A DNA stretch of 11,828 nt, from NCBI GenBank assembly GCA_002336845.1, contig DDEX01000013.1, positions 1 through 11,828 on the forward strand, written 5' to 3'. This stretch comes from Rhodobacteraceae bacterium UBA1943. Lineage in GTDB: Bacteria > Pseudomonadota > Alphaproteobacteria > Rhodobacterales > Rhodobacteraceae. Below, piece after piece: positions 1-7,269 of the stretch. The first letter of the stretch is position 1; each line of letters begins with the position of its first letter. The notes under the pieces are model-generated. The model saw nothing but the letters and a program-made list of their open reading frames with translations. It did not search any database and was not told the origin of the DNA. A program made the translations under genes and the position numbers.

Positions 1-1
1 C

Positions 2-103
2 TTCTCGCCCGCCGGGGCAGGCACTGGCCTCTCGGGGTCTCTCGTGGAGGTGACCCAAGCGGAAACCGCGCGAGCGGGCGGGGAAACGCGACGCGTTTCC
101 TGA
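2..103 (+). CDS. Possible 3' end of an unidentified gene (5' end outside window)
   Basis: The reading frame that begins at base 2 is open from the left edge to a TGA at 101-103, giving 33 residues that end in GGETRRVS. Its third codon positions are mostly G or C and its composition is ordinary (Val, Glu, Thr and Ala among Gly and Ser). The minus-strand reading through the same bases is abnormally rich in Arg and Pro. If real, this gene converges on the EamA gene whose stop is at 140. I do not recognise the family and 33 residues are too few to assign one. The stretch could also be non-coding. Confidence 0.3.
   Translation, partial: FSPAGAGTGLSGSLVEVTQAETARAGGETRRVS
82..100. repeat. Perfect 9-bp inverted repeat, possible convergent terminator
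   Basis: GGAAACGCG (82-90) and CGCGTTTCC (92-100) are perfect reverse complements around a single A. As RNA this gives an 8-bp stem with a 3-nt loop. It lies 40 nt past the stop of the EamA gene on the minus strand and directly abuts the TGA of the possible plus-strand gene tail. Neither side carries a clear T-tract, so it is not a canonical intrinsic terminator. It may be a weak or bidirectional termination hairpin or a protein-binding palindrome. Confidence 0.35.
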
Positions 104-139
104 GCCGCCCGGACATCCGAAGCCCCAATGTCGGTTGCC

Positions 140-1018
140 CTAGACCGCCTGCAGCGCATTGCGCCGCGCGCCCGCCACTGCGTTCAGCATCACCGCCCCC
201 AACACCATCGCGCCGCCGATGAGCGTCGTCGGGCCTGCGGTTTCGCCCAGAAAGACCCAGACCCAGACCGGCGCGAGGATGTTTTCAACCGATGAGATCA
301 GCGTCGCCTCTGCCGCCGCCAACCCCCGGCTGCCCAAGGTGTAAAGGATCATCCCGCCCGCCAGCGCCACTGCGCCCATGACCATCGCAATGGCAATGTC
401 GGTTGCGGGGGCGGTCAGTGTCTGCCCCCAGGCGCCCGCCAGCAGCCACGCGGCGACCATCGACATCACCCCGCCAACCAGGACCGCGGGCATCATGTCG
501 CCCACATGGCCCCAGCGCAGGGCGACGGTGAAAATGGCAAAGCCAAGGGCCGAGGACAGCGCCGCGATGTTCCCCTGGATAGAACCGCCGCCCAGGCCTG
601 TGCCGATCATCACGAAAATCCCGGCCCCGGCCAGTGCCATTGCCCCCCAGGTCGAGGGGCGGATGCGCTCGCGTAGCACCGCCCAGCCCAGCAACGCGGA
701 AAAGAACGGCGCCGCAGAATAAAGGAACACCGCGTTCGCCACAGTTGTCGCCCGCAGGGCGTAGATCGCCCCGGCGTAGGCCAGAACCAGCCCCAGCCCG
801 CCGACCACGCCTGCCAGCCCAACGGCCCGCATCGGTCCGATCAGCCGCCCGTCCGTGCGCCACAGGATGAAGCCCGCCAGCACCGGCAACAGCCCCATCG
901 AACGCCAGAACATGATGGCCGCTGTGCCTGCCTCGTGGATGTTGCGCACGAACAGCCCCATGGTGGACCACAGCACCCCTGCGCAAAAGACCAACAGAAC
1001 GCAGGTGCCGTATTTCAT
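140..1018 (-). CDS. DMT superfamily transporter (two EamA domains)
   Basis: This gene encodes a 292-residue inner-membrane protein of the drug/metabolite transporter superfamily, the usual length for the ten-helix, two-EamA-repeat type. The first repeat ends near residues 91-119 (TTVANAVFLYSAAPFF then LLGWAVLRERI). The second ends near 236-275 (EATLISSVENILAPVW then GET and a Gly-rich helix), which are typical repeat-end signatures. The start is the ATG at 1018, with AAGGAAAGG ending 9 nt upstream. A TTG 36 nt earlier is in frame but has no Shine-Dalgarno sequence. The gene follows ghrA on the same strand after 106 nt, so co-transcription is possible but not shown. Substrates of this family (amino acids, metabolites, drugs) cannot be read from sequence. 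Confidence 0.88.
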   Translation of the reverse strand: MKYGTCVLLVFCAGVLWSTMGLFVRNIHEAGTAAIMFWRSMGLLPVLAGFILWRTDGRLIGPMRAVGLAGVVGGLGLVLAYAGAIYALRATTVANAVFLYSAAPFFSALLGWAVLRERIRPSTWGAMALAGAGIFVMIGTGLGGGSIQGNIAALSSALGFAIFTVALRWGHVGDMMPAVLVGGVMSMVAAWLLAGAWGQTLTAPATDIAIAMVMGAVALAGGMILYTLGSRGLAAAEATLISSVENILAPVWVWVFLGETAGPTTLIGGAMVLGAVMLNAVAGARRNALQAV

Positions 1019-1019
1019 T

Positions 1020-1041
1020 GCGAAAAGCCTTTCCTTTTCGC
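1020..1041 (-). promoter_or_regulatory. Hairpin enclosing the ribosome-binding site of the EamA gene
   Basis: On the minus strand GCGAAAAG (1041-1034) and CTTTTCGC (1027-1020) are perfect 8-base reverse complements around the loop GAAAGG. The Shine-Dalgarno sequence lies in the 3' edge of the first arm and in the loop. The second arm ends one base before the ATG. Folding would hide part of the ribosome-binding site, so initiation could depend on melting, on a ribosome arriving from upstream, or on a trans-acting factor. The dyad is seen directly; the regulatory role is inferred. Confidence 0.45.
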
Positions 1042-1124
1042 CAGATGGTGACAACGGCTCACCTCGCGCTGTTCCAAACGCGACCTTGGGTGTCGGGGCA
1101 AATTCCTTTCAGGGAACTCGGGCC

Positions 1125-2057
1125 CTAATATCCCCGCCCACGATCCACCAGATTGAGGAACGGCTCACCAGCCTCGCCACGCCGGATGTTCTCGGCAATC
1201 ACCATGCTTGCGGTCAGGGGGCGGGTATCTGCGGCGATATGGGGCGTCACGGTCACGCGGGGATGCGCCCAGAACGGGTGATCGGGCGGCAGGGGCTCCA
1301 CGCGGAACACATCCAGCGTGGCATGGCTAACCTGCCCGCTGTCCAGTGCTGCCAGCAGGGCGGTATCGTCGATCAAGGGGCCCCGGCCGGGGTTCAGGAT
1401 CACCGCGCCGCGTTTCATCCAGCCGAAACTTTCGGCGTTCAGAATGTTTTCGGTCTCCGGGGTTTTCGGCAGCAGCGTCACCACGATGTCGGCATTGGCC
1501 AGCACGGTTCGCAACCCGTCGGCGCCGTGGCGGCAGGGAATGCCGGGCACGGATTTCGGGCCGCGGCTCCACCCTTCGACATTGAAGTTCAGCGCCAGCA
1601 GGGCGCGGGCGCAGGCCTCTCCCAAGGCACCCATGCCCAGCATTGCCACCTGCCGTTCGCGGGCCAATGGCGGGCAAGTCGGGTCCCATTCGCGAGTGGG
1701 GTTCACGATATAGCGGTCCAGCCACAGGTGATGCCGCAGGGTGTGGCCTGTGACCCATTCCACCATGCCCTCGGTCAGTGCAGGGTCAACCATGCGGCAC
1801 AGGGGCTGGGTCAGCGTCGGGTTGCCGACGATGCGTTCCACCCCGGCCCACAGGTTCAACACCGCCTTGGTGCGGGTGTAGGGGGCAAAGTCCTGCAAGG
1901 GGGAGGCGGGGGCATAGACGATATAGTCCACCGTCGCAGGCGCGGCTGTTTCGGTCAGGGTCGCGTCAATCCCGGCCTTGGCAAAGGCCGCGCGCAAAGG
2001 TGCCTCATAGCGGTCCCAGTAGCCGGGGCCCGCCGCCATCAGAACCGTCAGTGCCAT
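1125..2057 (-). CDS. ghrA: Glyoxylate/hydroxypyruvate reductase A-type 2-hydroxyacid dehydrogenase
   Basis: A 310-residue cytoplasmic NAD(P)H-dependent D-isomer-specific 2-hydroxyacid dehydrogenase, close to the length of E. coli GhrA (about 312). The family reduces glyoxylate to glycolate and hydroxypyruvate to glycerate. Visible are the nucleotide-binding loop GMGALG (141-146) and the catalytic triad Arg225 (in NPGRGPLIDD), Glu254 (in DVFRVEPLP) and His273 (in TPHIAA). The segment from LLPKTPET to TPHIAADTRP follows the GhrA pattern closely. The ATG at 2057 lies one base after the TAA of the DUF1345 gene, and the Shine-Dalgarno GGGGGGA is formed by that gene's last two Gly codons, so translational coupling is likely. 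Exact substrate preference is inferred from family. Confidence 0.9.
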   Translation of the reverse strand: MALTVLMAAGPGYWDRYEAPLRAAFAKAGIDATLTETAAPATVDYIVYAPASPLQDFAPYTRTKAVLNLWAGVERIVGNPTLTQPLCRMVDPALTEGMVEWVTGHTLRHHLWLDRYIVNPTREWDPTCPPLARERQVAMLGMGALGEACARALLALNFNVEGWSRGPKSVPGIPCRHGADGLRTVLANADIVVTLLPKTPETENILNAESFGWMKRGAVILNPGRGPLIDDTALLAALDSGQVSHATLDVFRVEPLPPDHPFWAHPRVTVTPHIAADTRPLTASMVIAENIRRGEAGEPFLNLVDRGRGY

Positions 2058-2058
2058 G

Positions 2059-2682
2059 TTATCCCCCCAGTTGCGCCCCGGCATTGACCGCCAGCGCCAG
2101 TATGACCGTGTTATAGAAGAACGACGCCACCGAATGCGCCAGAACCGCCTTGCGCATTCGGACCGAGGCGATCTGCACATCGGATGTCTGTGCCGTCATG
2201 CCCAGCACAAAGGCGAAATAGACGAAATCCCAGACCTGTGGCGCGGTTTCATCGGGAAACTCCAGCCGACAGGCCGCTTCGGGGGAATAGTGCAGATGGG
2301 CATAGTGAAACGCCGCCACCGTATGCACCACCGCCCAGCCCAGCGGTACGGCCGCAAGCGCAAGGCCAAGGCCCAGCCCGTCACTTTCGCGTCCCGCCAG
2401 CACCAGCCAGATCGCGACAAGGCTGGCCCCCACGGCCCCCATGGTCAGCAGGATGATAAGCGGCATCCCCTCGTCATCGGTTTCGGCCTTGCGCCGCAGC
2501 ATCTCGGTCGAAACCCGGCCCAGAAGGGCAAAGGTCACGCCCAGATAGACCAGCGCAAAGGCGTCAAACGCGATCAGGCCGCCCTCGGGGGCGGGCAGGG
2601 GGCTGAACAGCGTGCCAAGATAGACCGCCACCCCAAAGGCAAGTGCAAGTAGGAAGCGGCCGTGCCGGGCATAAAGGCCCAT
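2059..2682 (-). CDS. DUF1345 family integral membrane protein
   Basis: A 207-residue protein with about five to six hydrophobic segments (near 9-29, 36-56, 74-95, 104-122, 150-165 and 179-199). The DUF1345 signatures are clear: FHYAHLHY (125-132), WDFVYFAFVLGMTAQTSDVQ (151-170) and FFYNTVILALAVN (188-200). Its molecular function is unknown to me. The ATG at 2682 follows the rodA TGA by one base and has no good Shine-Dalgarno of its own, which suggests that translation depends on ribosomes leaving rodA. A longer in-frame reading starting inside rodA is possible but less likely. It is followed one base later by ghrA. The position links it genetically, though not mechanistically, to the elongasome operon. 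Confidence 0.85.
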   Translation of the reverse strand: MGLYARHGRFLLALAFGVAVYLGTLFSPLPAPEGGLIAFDAFALVYLGVTFALLGRVSTEMLRRKAETDDEGMPLIILLTMGAVGASLVAIWLVLAGRESDGLGLGLALAAVPLGWAVVHTVAAFHYAHLHYSPEAACRLEFPDETAPQVWDFVYFAFVLGMTAQTSDVQIASVRMRKAVLAHSVASFFYNTVILALAVNAGAQLGG

Positions 2683-2683
2683 G

Positions 2684-3823
2684 TCAGCGCAGCCTGTGGA
2701 CGATGGCGCTTTGCACCAGTCCAAAAGACAGCATGATCATCAGTGTGGCCGAGCCGCCATAGCTCAGCAGCGGCAGGGGCACCCCCACCACCGGCGCCAT
2801 GCCCATCACCATCGACAGGTTCACCGCGATATACAGGAAAAAGTTCGCGGCCACCCCGATGATGACCAACTGGCTGAACCGGTCCTTGTTCTGGATTGCC
2901 GCCCACAAAAGGAAAATCAGGATCAGCGCATAAAGCATCAGCAGCGAAAACGCGCCGACAAAGCCGAACTCTTCGCCCAGAGTGGTGAAGATGAAGTCGG
3001 TGTGCTTTTCGGGCAGGAAGTTCAGCCGGCTTTGCGTGCCCTGCATGAAGCCCTTGCCCGCCCAGCCGCCAGACCCCAGCGCGATCTTGGCCTGAATGAT
3101 GTTATATCCCGCCCCAAGCGGGTCGGCCGAGGGATCAAGAAAGGTGTGGATGCGGCGATACTGGTAATCGTGCAGCAACTGCCAGCTTGTGCCTTCCGAT
3201 TCCAGAACCGCCGCCACCGCGCCCACGACCATTGCGATCACGGCAACAAAGTACCAGATGCTGACCCCGGCGGCGAACATCACCGCCCCACCTGCCACGA
3301 TCAGCATGATCGAGGTGCCAAGGTTCGGCTGCATCACCACCAGAATGGTCGGCCCCACGATCAGCAAGACCGGGATCAGCACCCACAACGGGCGCGAAAC
3401 CTTCTTGTCATCCAGCCAGTCGTAATACATCGCCAGCATCATGACTTGCGCCACCTTCATGAATTCCGAAGGTTGCAGCCGCATGAAGCCAAGGTCGATC
3501 CAGCGTTGCGCGCCCATGCCGACGGTGCCGAAAAACTCCACCACCAGCAGCAGCAGAACCGAAATGCCATAGGCCATGCCCGCCATGCTGCGCCAGAACC
3601 AGATCGGCGTGAAGGCAACCCCCAGCATCAGGACCAGACCCAGCACATAGCGTTTCATCTGCGGCTCTGCCCAGGTGTTCAGGTCGCCCCCGGCGATCGA
3701 GTATAGCATCAGCCAGCCGATCGCAGCCACCGCCGTTACCACCAGGATCAACGCCCAATGGACGTAGAACACCTTTGAAAGGCCGGTGGGCGCGGTCTTG
3801 ACGCGGTATTCCAGAAAACTCAT
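2684..3823 (-). CDS. rodA: RodA, SEDS peptidoglycan glycosyltransferase
   Basis: RodA polymerises lipid II into glycan strands during lateral wall synthesis, paired with PBP2. The 379-residue polytopic protein has the SEDS family marks: GAQRWIDLG (104-112) followed by LQPSE (116-120), MQPNLGTS (164-171), FLPEKHTDFIF (269-279, with the invariant Asp276) and PLPLLSYGGS (349-358). About ten transmembrane helices are evident. The length is normal. The ATG at 3823 starts 4 nt after the mrdA stop, with AAGGTG inside the end of mrdA serving as Shine-Dalgarno, so the glycosyltransferase and its cognate transpeptidase are translated from adjacent sites. No key residue appears missing. Confidence 0.97.
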   Translation of the reverse strand: MSFLEYRVKTAPTGLSKVFYVHWALILVVTAVAAIGWLMLYSIAGGDLNTWAEPQMKRYVLGLVLMLGVAFTPIWFWRSMAGMAYGISVLLLLVVEFFGTVGMGAQRWIDLGFMRLQPSEFMKVAQVMMLAMYYDWLDDKKVSRPLWVLIPVLLIVGPTILVVMQPNLGTSIMLIVAGGAVMFAAGVSIWYFVAVIAMVVGAVAAVLESEGTSWQLLHDYQYRRIHTFLDPSADPLGAGYNIIQAKIALGSGGWAGKGFMQGTQSRLNFLPEKHTDFIFTTLGEEFGFVGAFSLLMLYALILIFLLWAAIQNKDRFSQLVIIGVAANFFLYIAVNLSMVMGMAPVVGVPLPLLSYGGSATLMIMLSFGLVQSAIVHRLR

Positions 3824-3827
3824 GGGC

Positions 3828-5771
3828 TTACACCTTCGAGCTTGCGGGCAGCGACCCGTCGGGCTGGCGCAGTTGCAGATCTTTCAGCAAGGATTCCATC
3901 CGCCCGCGCTGATCGGCGGGATAGGCGGTCAGGGGTGGAATATCCCCATAAAGGGCGCGCAACAGCGCATCGCGCACGATGGGCCCGGCCACCGCCGAAC
4001 CGCCGCCGCCATGTTCGACCACGACCGCCGCCGCATAGCGCGGGTTGTCGAAAGGGGCATAGCCGACGAACAGCGCGTGGTCGCGCCGCCGCCAGGGCAA
4101 CTGGTCGTTCGATACCACGCCAGAGGCGCGCTCGGCGGTGGAAATGTTGCGCACCTGCGCCGTGCCCGACTTGCCGCACATCAGCATCGTGTCATCGGCA
4201 ATCCGGCTGCCGCGCCCGGTGCCTGCCTTGCCATTGACCACCGCATACATGCCGCGCTGCACCGCGCGCAGGCGGCCCGGTTCCAGCCCGATGCTTTCGG
4301 GCGGCTTGATCTCGGTTTCCACGCCATTGATCGATTTGACCAGCCGCGGCACCACCTGCACGCCTGTCGCCACCCGCGCCGTCATCACCGCCAGTTGCAG
4401 GGGAGATGCCAGAACATAGCCCTGACCGATCGAGGCGTTGATCGTGTCGCCAATCCGCCATTCGGACTTGTGACGCTCCTGCTTCCATTCCTTGGTGGGC
4501 ATGTTGCCTTCGGCAATCGCCGACATCGGCAGATCATGGCGGATGCCCATACCCAGACGACGCCCCATTTCGGCGATCTTGTCGATGCCGACCTTCTGGG
4601 CCACCTCGTAATAGAACACGTCGCAGCTTTCCATCAGGCTGCGCTCCAGGTTGACCTTGCCGTGGCCGCCATGCTTCCAGCAGTGAAACCGGCGCGAGCC
4701 GAACTCCAGATAGCCGGGGCAATAGACCGTGCTTTCGGGTGTGATCACCCCCGCCTCCAGCGCCGCAAGCGCCGTCACCATCTTGAAGGTCGATCCCGGC
4801 GGATAGGCGCCCTGCACCGTCTTGTCGGCCAGCGGGCGGTGGTCGTGGTTCATCAGCGCGGAATAGTCGGTCTGGCTGATACCGCGCACGAACAGGTTGG
4901 GGTCGAACGACGGGGCCGAGGTGATGGCCAGAATATCGCCGTTCTGCACATCCATCAGCACGCAGGCCGCACTTTCCTCGCCAAGCCGGGCCTGAAGGAA
5001 GTTCTGGATGTCGGCATCCAGCGTCAGGCGCACATCGGCGCCCGGCTGGCCCTCTTCACGGTCCAGCTCGCGCATCACGCGGCCGACGGCGTTCACCTCG
5101 ATCCGCTTGGTGCCGGCATGGCCGCGCAGCACATCTTCCAGGAATTTCTCGACGCCGATCTTGCCGATCTGGAATTTCGGAATGGTCAGCACCGGGTCGG
5201 GGTTCTCGATCCCGGCCAGATCACGTTCCGACACCGGGCCGACATAGCCGACCACATGGGCAAAATCCTGATCGCGGGGGTAAACCCGGCTGAGGCCGAC
5301 CTCGGGCGACACACCGGGCAGGGCCGGGGCATTCACCGCGATTTCCGAGAAATCCTCCCAGTTCAGCCGCTCGGCCACGGGAATCGGGACGAAGGGGCTG
5401 TTGCGTTTGGTTTCCTTCAGCACATCGGCGATATCTGCGGCAGTCAGTGGGATCAGGTGTGACAGCCGGTTCAGAACCAGTTCCACATCGCCCGCATCCT
5501 CGCGCGTGATCACCACGCGGTAGTTCTGCTCATTCCCGGCGATCAGCTTGCCGTTGCGGTCCTGTATCAGCCCGCGTTCGGGCGGAATCAGGCGGATATT
5601 GATGCGATTTTCCTCGGCCAGAAGGCGGAACTGGTCGGCCTGTTCTACGCCCAGATAGCGCATCCGCGCGCCCAGCACGGCAACCATGGCCGTCATGCAG
5701 CCGCCCATGAACAGGGCGCGCCGGGTGAAGCGGCGGCCGCTGGCCTCGGTATCGCGGGGAGCGCGTCTCAT
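3828..5771 (-). CDS. mrdA: Penicillin-binding protein 2 (elongasome D,D-transpeptidase)
   Basis: A class B PBP of 647 residues that cross-links peptidoglycan for cell elongation. After an Arg-rich cytoplasmic tail comes one membrane anchor (about 18-38). The periplasmic pedestal domain follows (about 55-240, with RGLIQDRNG at 66-74). The transpeptidase domain carries all three catalytic motifs: STFK (327-330, nucleophile Ser327), SCD (382-384) and KSG (534-536, in GKSGTAQV). The ATG at 5771 has TGAGG overlapping the mreD stop as Shine-Dalgarno, 10 nt of gap. A reading extended upstream would overlap mreD and lacks support. It acts with RodA, encoded 4 nt downstream, and is a beta-lactam target. 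Length and motifs are typical. Confidence 0.97.
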   Translation of the reverse strand: MRRAPRDTEASGRRFTRRALFMGGCMTAMVAVLGARMRYLGVEQADQFRLLAEENRINIRLIPPERGLIQDRNGKLIAGNEQNYRVVITREDAGDVELVLNRLSHLIPLTAADIADVLKETKRNSPFVPIPVAERLNWEDFSEIAVNAPALPGVSPEVGLSRVYPRDQDFAHVVGYVGPVSERDLAGIENPDPVLTIPKFQIGKIGVEKFLEDVLRGHAGTKRIEVNAVGRVMRELDREEGQPGADVRLTLDADIQNFLQARLGEESAACVLMDVQNGDILAITSAPSFDPNLFVRGISQTDYSALMNHDHRPLADKTVQGAYPPGSTFKMVTALAALEAGVITPESTVYCPGYLEFGSRRFHCWKHGGHGKVNLERSLMESCDVFYYEVAQKVGIDKIAEMGRRLGMGIRHDLPMSAIAEGNMPTKEWKQERHKSEWRIGDTINASIGQGYVLASPLQLAVMTARVATGVQVVPRLVKSINGVETEIKPPESIGLEPGRLRAVQRGMYAVVNGKAGTGRGSRIADDTMLMCGKSGTAQVRNISTAERASGVVSNDQLPWRRRDHALFVGYAPFDNPRYAAAVVVEHGGGGSAVAGPIVRDALLRALYGDIPPLTAYPADQRGRMESLLKDLQLRQPDGSLPASSKV

Positions 5772-5781
5772 GACACCAGCC

Positions 5782-6321
5782 TCACATCCGTCTCCCGTAG
5801 GCATCCACCTCGCCGGTCGCGGGCTTGTGCAGGTCAAGAACGACGCGCGATAGGAACACCACCACCGGATAGGCGATCATCGACATGACGACCTGCAACA
5901 AAGCATAGCCGAAATTTGCCTGCGGCAGCAGGAAAAGGGCAAAGATCATGCGGTTGACCACCATCAGCCCCACCATCAACCCGGCCACCAGCAGCCATTC
6001 GACGCCAAAATTCAGCTCTCGGGTCAGGGCGACGCGGCCCCTGATGAATTCCGACGCGATGACGACCAGCGCCGCCCAAAGGCCCGGCGGACGCATCAGC
6101 ACCAGATCCTCCAGCAGGACCACCGCCGCAATCAGCAGCGCGGGCAGATAGTCGGGGCGCCGCATCGTCCAGGCAAAGATCACGCACAACAACAGGTCTG
6201 GCCCCGGCATGTCGCCCGCCTCGCTACGCAAGGGCAGAAGGCGCAGGAACAGCATCATCAGCGCCAGGCCGACGAACAGCAGCCGGTGCAACCAGACCTG
6301 CCGGGTGCCCGCGTCGATCAT
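5782..6321 (-). CDS. mreD: MreD, rod shape-determining membrane protein
   Basis: A 179-residue hydrophobic protein with about five or six transmembrane segments. The family region PDLLLCVIFAWTMRRPDYLP (about 41-60) is followed by a long helical stretch ending LWAALVVIASEFIR. MreD is part of the elongasome and contacts MreC in the inner membrane; its biochemical role is poorly defined. Its ATG overlaps the mreC stop in an ATGA arrangement (6321-6318), so it is probably translated by re-initiating ribosomes. Identity rests on both sequence and position between mreC and mrdA. Confidence 0.94.
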   Translation of the reverse strand: MIDAGTRQVWLHRLLFVGLALMMLFLRLLPLRSEAGDMPGPDLLLCVIFAWTMRRPDYLPALLIAAVVLLEDLVLMRPPGLWAALVVIASEFIRGRVALTRELNFGVEWLLVAGLMVGLMVVNRMIFALFLLPQANFGYALLQVVMSMIAYPVVVFLSRVVLDLHKPATGEVDAYGRRM

Positions 6322-7232
6322 TGGCTACCCCCTGATACGGCAGGCGGGGCAGGCGGGCCCTGCACCTGGTCGGGTGAGGGCGCCAGCAGCGCGCCTTCGC
6401 CGGTGATCGGTTCGACATCGTGGCTGCGCAACACACGCAGGAACTCCAGCCGCTGATAATCGGCGGCCAGCACCACGCGCAACCGTTTGTCTGTGCCCAG
6501 AACCACCTGTCCCACCAGCAGATCTGCCGGGAACACGCCTCCATCGCCGGAACTGACCACCCGGTCGCCGGGCCGCACCTCGTCACGGTCCTCCAGAAAA
6601 TCCAGCGGTGGCAGCATGGAGTTGTCGCCCGACAGAATGGCCTTCTGCCCCGAGGGCTGCACCGTTACCGGCACCCGGCTGTTCGAGTCTGTCAGCAGGA
6701 TCACCCGGCTGGTCCGCGCGCCCACGCCCGAGATGCGGCCGACCAGCCCGATGCCGTCCATCGTGGCCCAGCCGTCGCGGATGCCGTCGCGGTCGCCCAC
6801 ATTGATCAGGACAGATTGGCGGAACGGGCTGCCGCTGTCGGCCAGAACCTGCCCTGTCACATGGGTCAGCTTGGCATCCAGCCGCACCTGATTAAGGTCC
6901 AGCAGCCGGGCATTCTTCTGCTCCAGTTGCAGCGCGGCTTCCTTCCAGGCCTTCATCTGGCGCAGCTCTTCACGCAACTCGCGGTTCTGTTCCAGCAGTC
7001 GTGAATAGGACTGGAAATCGCTGACCACATCATAGGCCCAGGTCACCGGCGCCATCGCCCATTGGAACGAGGGGACAAAGCGGTCCACCAATGCGGCGCG
7101 GAACCGTTCCACCCGCGGGCTGTCGATTCGCCACAGCACGAACAGCGCCAACAGCAGCAGGACAAGCAAACCTGTCAGCACCCGGCGCAGCGGGCGCGCA
7201 AATTGCTCTGGGTCTTTGTTCGGACGTGCCAT
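6318..7232 (-). CDS. mreC: MreC, rod shape-determining periplasmic scaffold
   Basis: A 304-residue bitopic protein. It has a short basic cytoplasmic tail, one membrane helix (about 17-35), a periplasmic coiled coil (about 72-112, rich in Leu, Glu, Gln and Arg) and the two-lobe beta domain (about 120-272, including INVGDRDGIRDGW and PGDRVVSSGDGGVFP). MreC links MreB filaments to PBP2 and RodA. The C-terminus (about 284-304) is a Pro/Gly/Ser-rich tail, probably disordered. The ATG at 7232 is preceded by only a weak Shine-Dalgarno, 37 nt after the mreB stop. It overlaps mreD by 4 nt. Confidence 0.96.
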   Translation of the reverse strand: MARPNKDPEQFARPLRRVLTGLLVLLLLALFVLWRIDSPRVERFRAALVDRFVPSFQWAMAPVTWAYDVVSDFQSYSRLLEQNRELREELRQMKAWKEAALQLEQKNARLLDLNQVRLDAKLTHVTGQVLADSGSPFRQSVLINVGDRDGIRDGWATMDGIGLVGRISGVGARTSRVILLTDSNSRVPVTVQPSGQKAILSGDNSMLPPLDFLEDRDEVRPGDRVVSSGDGGVFPADLLVGQVVLGTDKRLRVVLAADYQRLEFLRVLRSHDVEPITGEGALLAPSPDQVQGPPAPPAVSGGSQ

Positions 7233-7269
7233 CTGCGGCCTGCTTGCCTGTCAGGGCCGGGGAAGGGGA

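Noticed and set aside
1019..1054. TTG start giving the EamA protein 12 extra residues
   Set aside because: No Shine-Dalgarno before the TTG, a hydrophilic extension atypical for the family, and a good Shine-Dalgarno before the internal ATG at 1018.
1105..1124. Short hairpin AGTTCC/GGAATT after the ghrA stop as a terminator
   Set aside because: Weak stem with a G-U pair and only three T residues following; insufficient for an intrinsic terminator call.
855..2087. 410-codon plus-strand open frame opposite ghrA and its upstream spacer
   Set aside because: Antisense to an intact dehydrogenase; His/Gln/Arg/Gly-rich with no family resemblance.
2681..3706. 341-codon plus-strand open frame opposite rodA
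   Set aside because: Antisense to intact RodA; extremely His/Gln/Arg-rich, a mirror of transmembrane codons.
3786..5462. 558-codon plus-strand open frame opposite mrdA
   Set aside because: It is antisense to a clear PBP2 with all catalytic motifs; its product is low-complexity His/Arg/Gln-rich, typical of frames opened by high GC codon bias.
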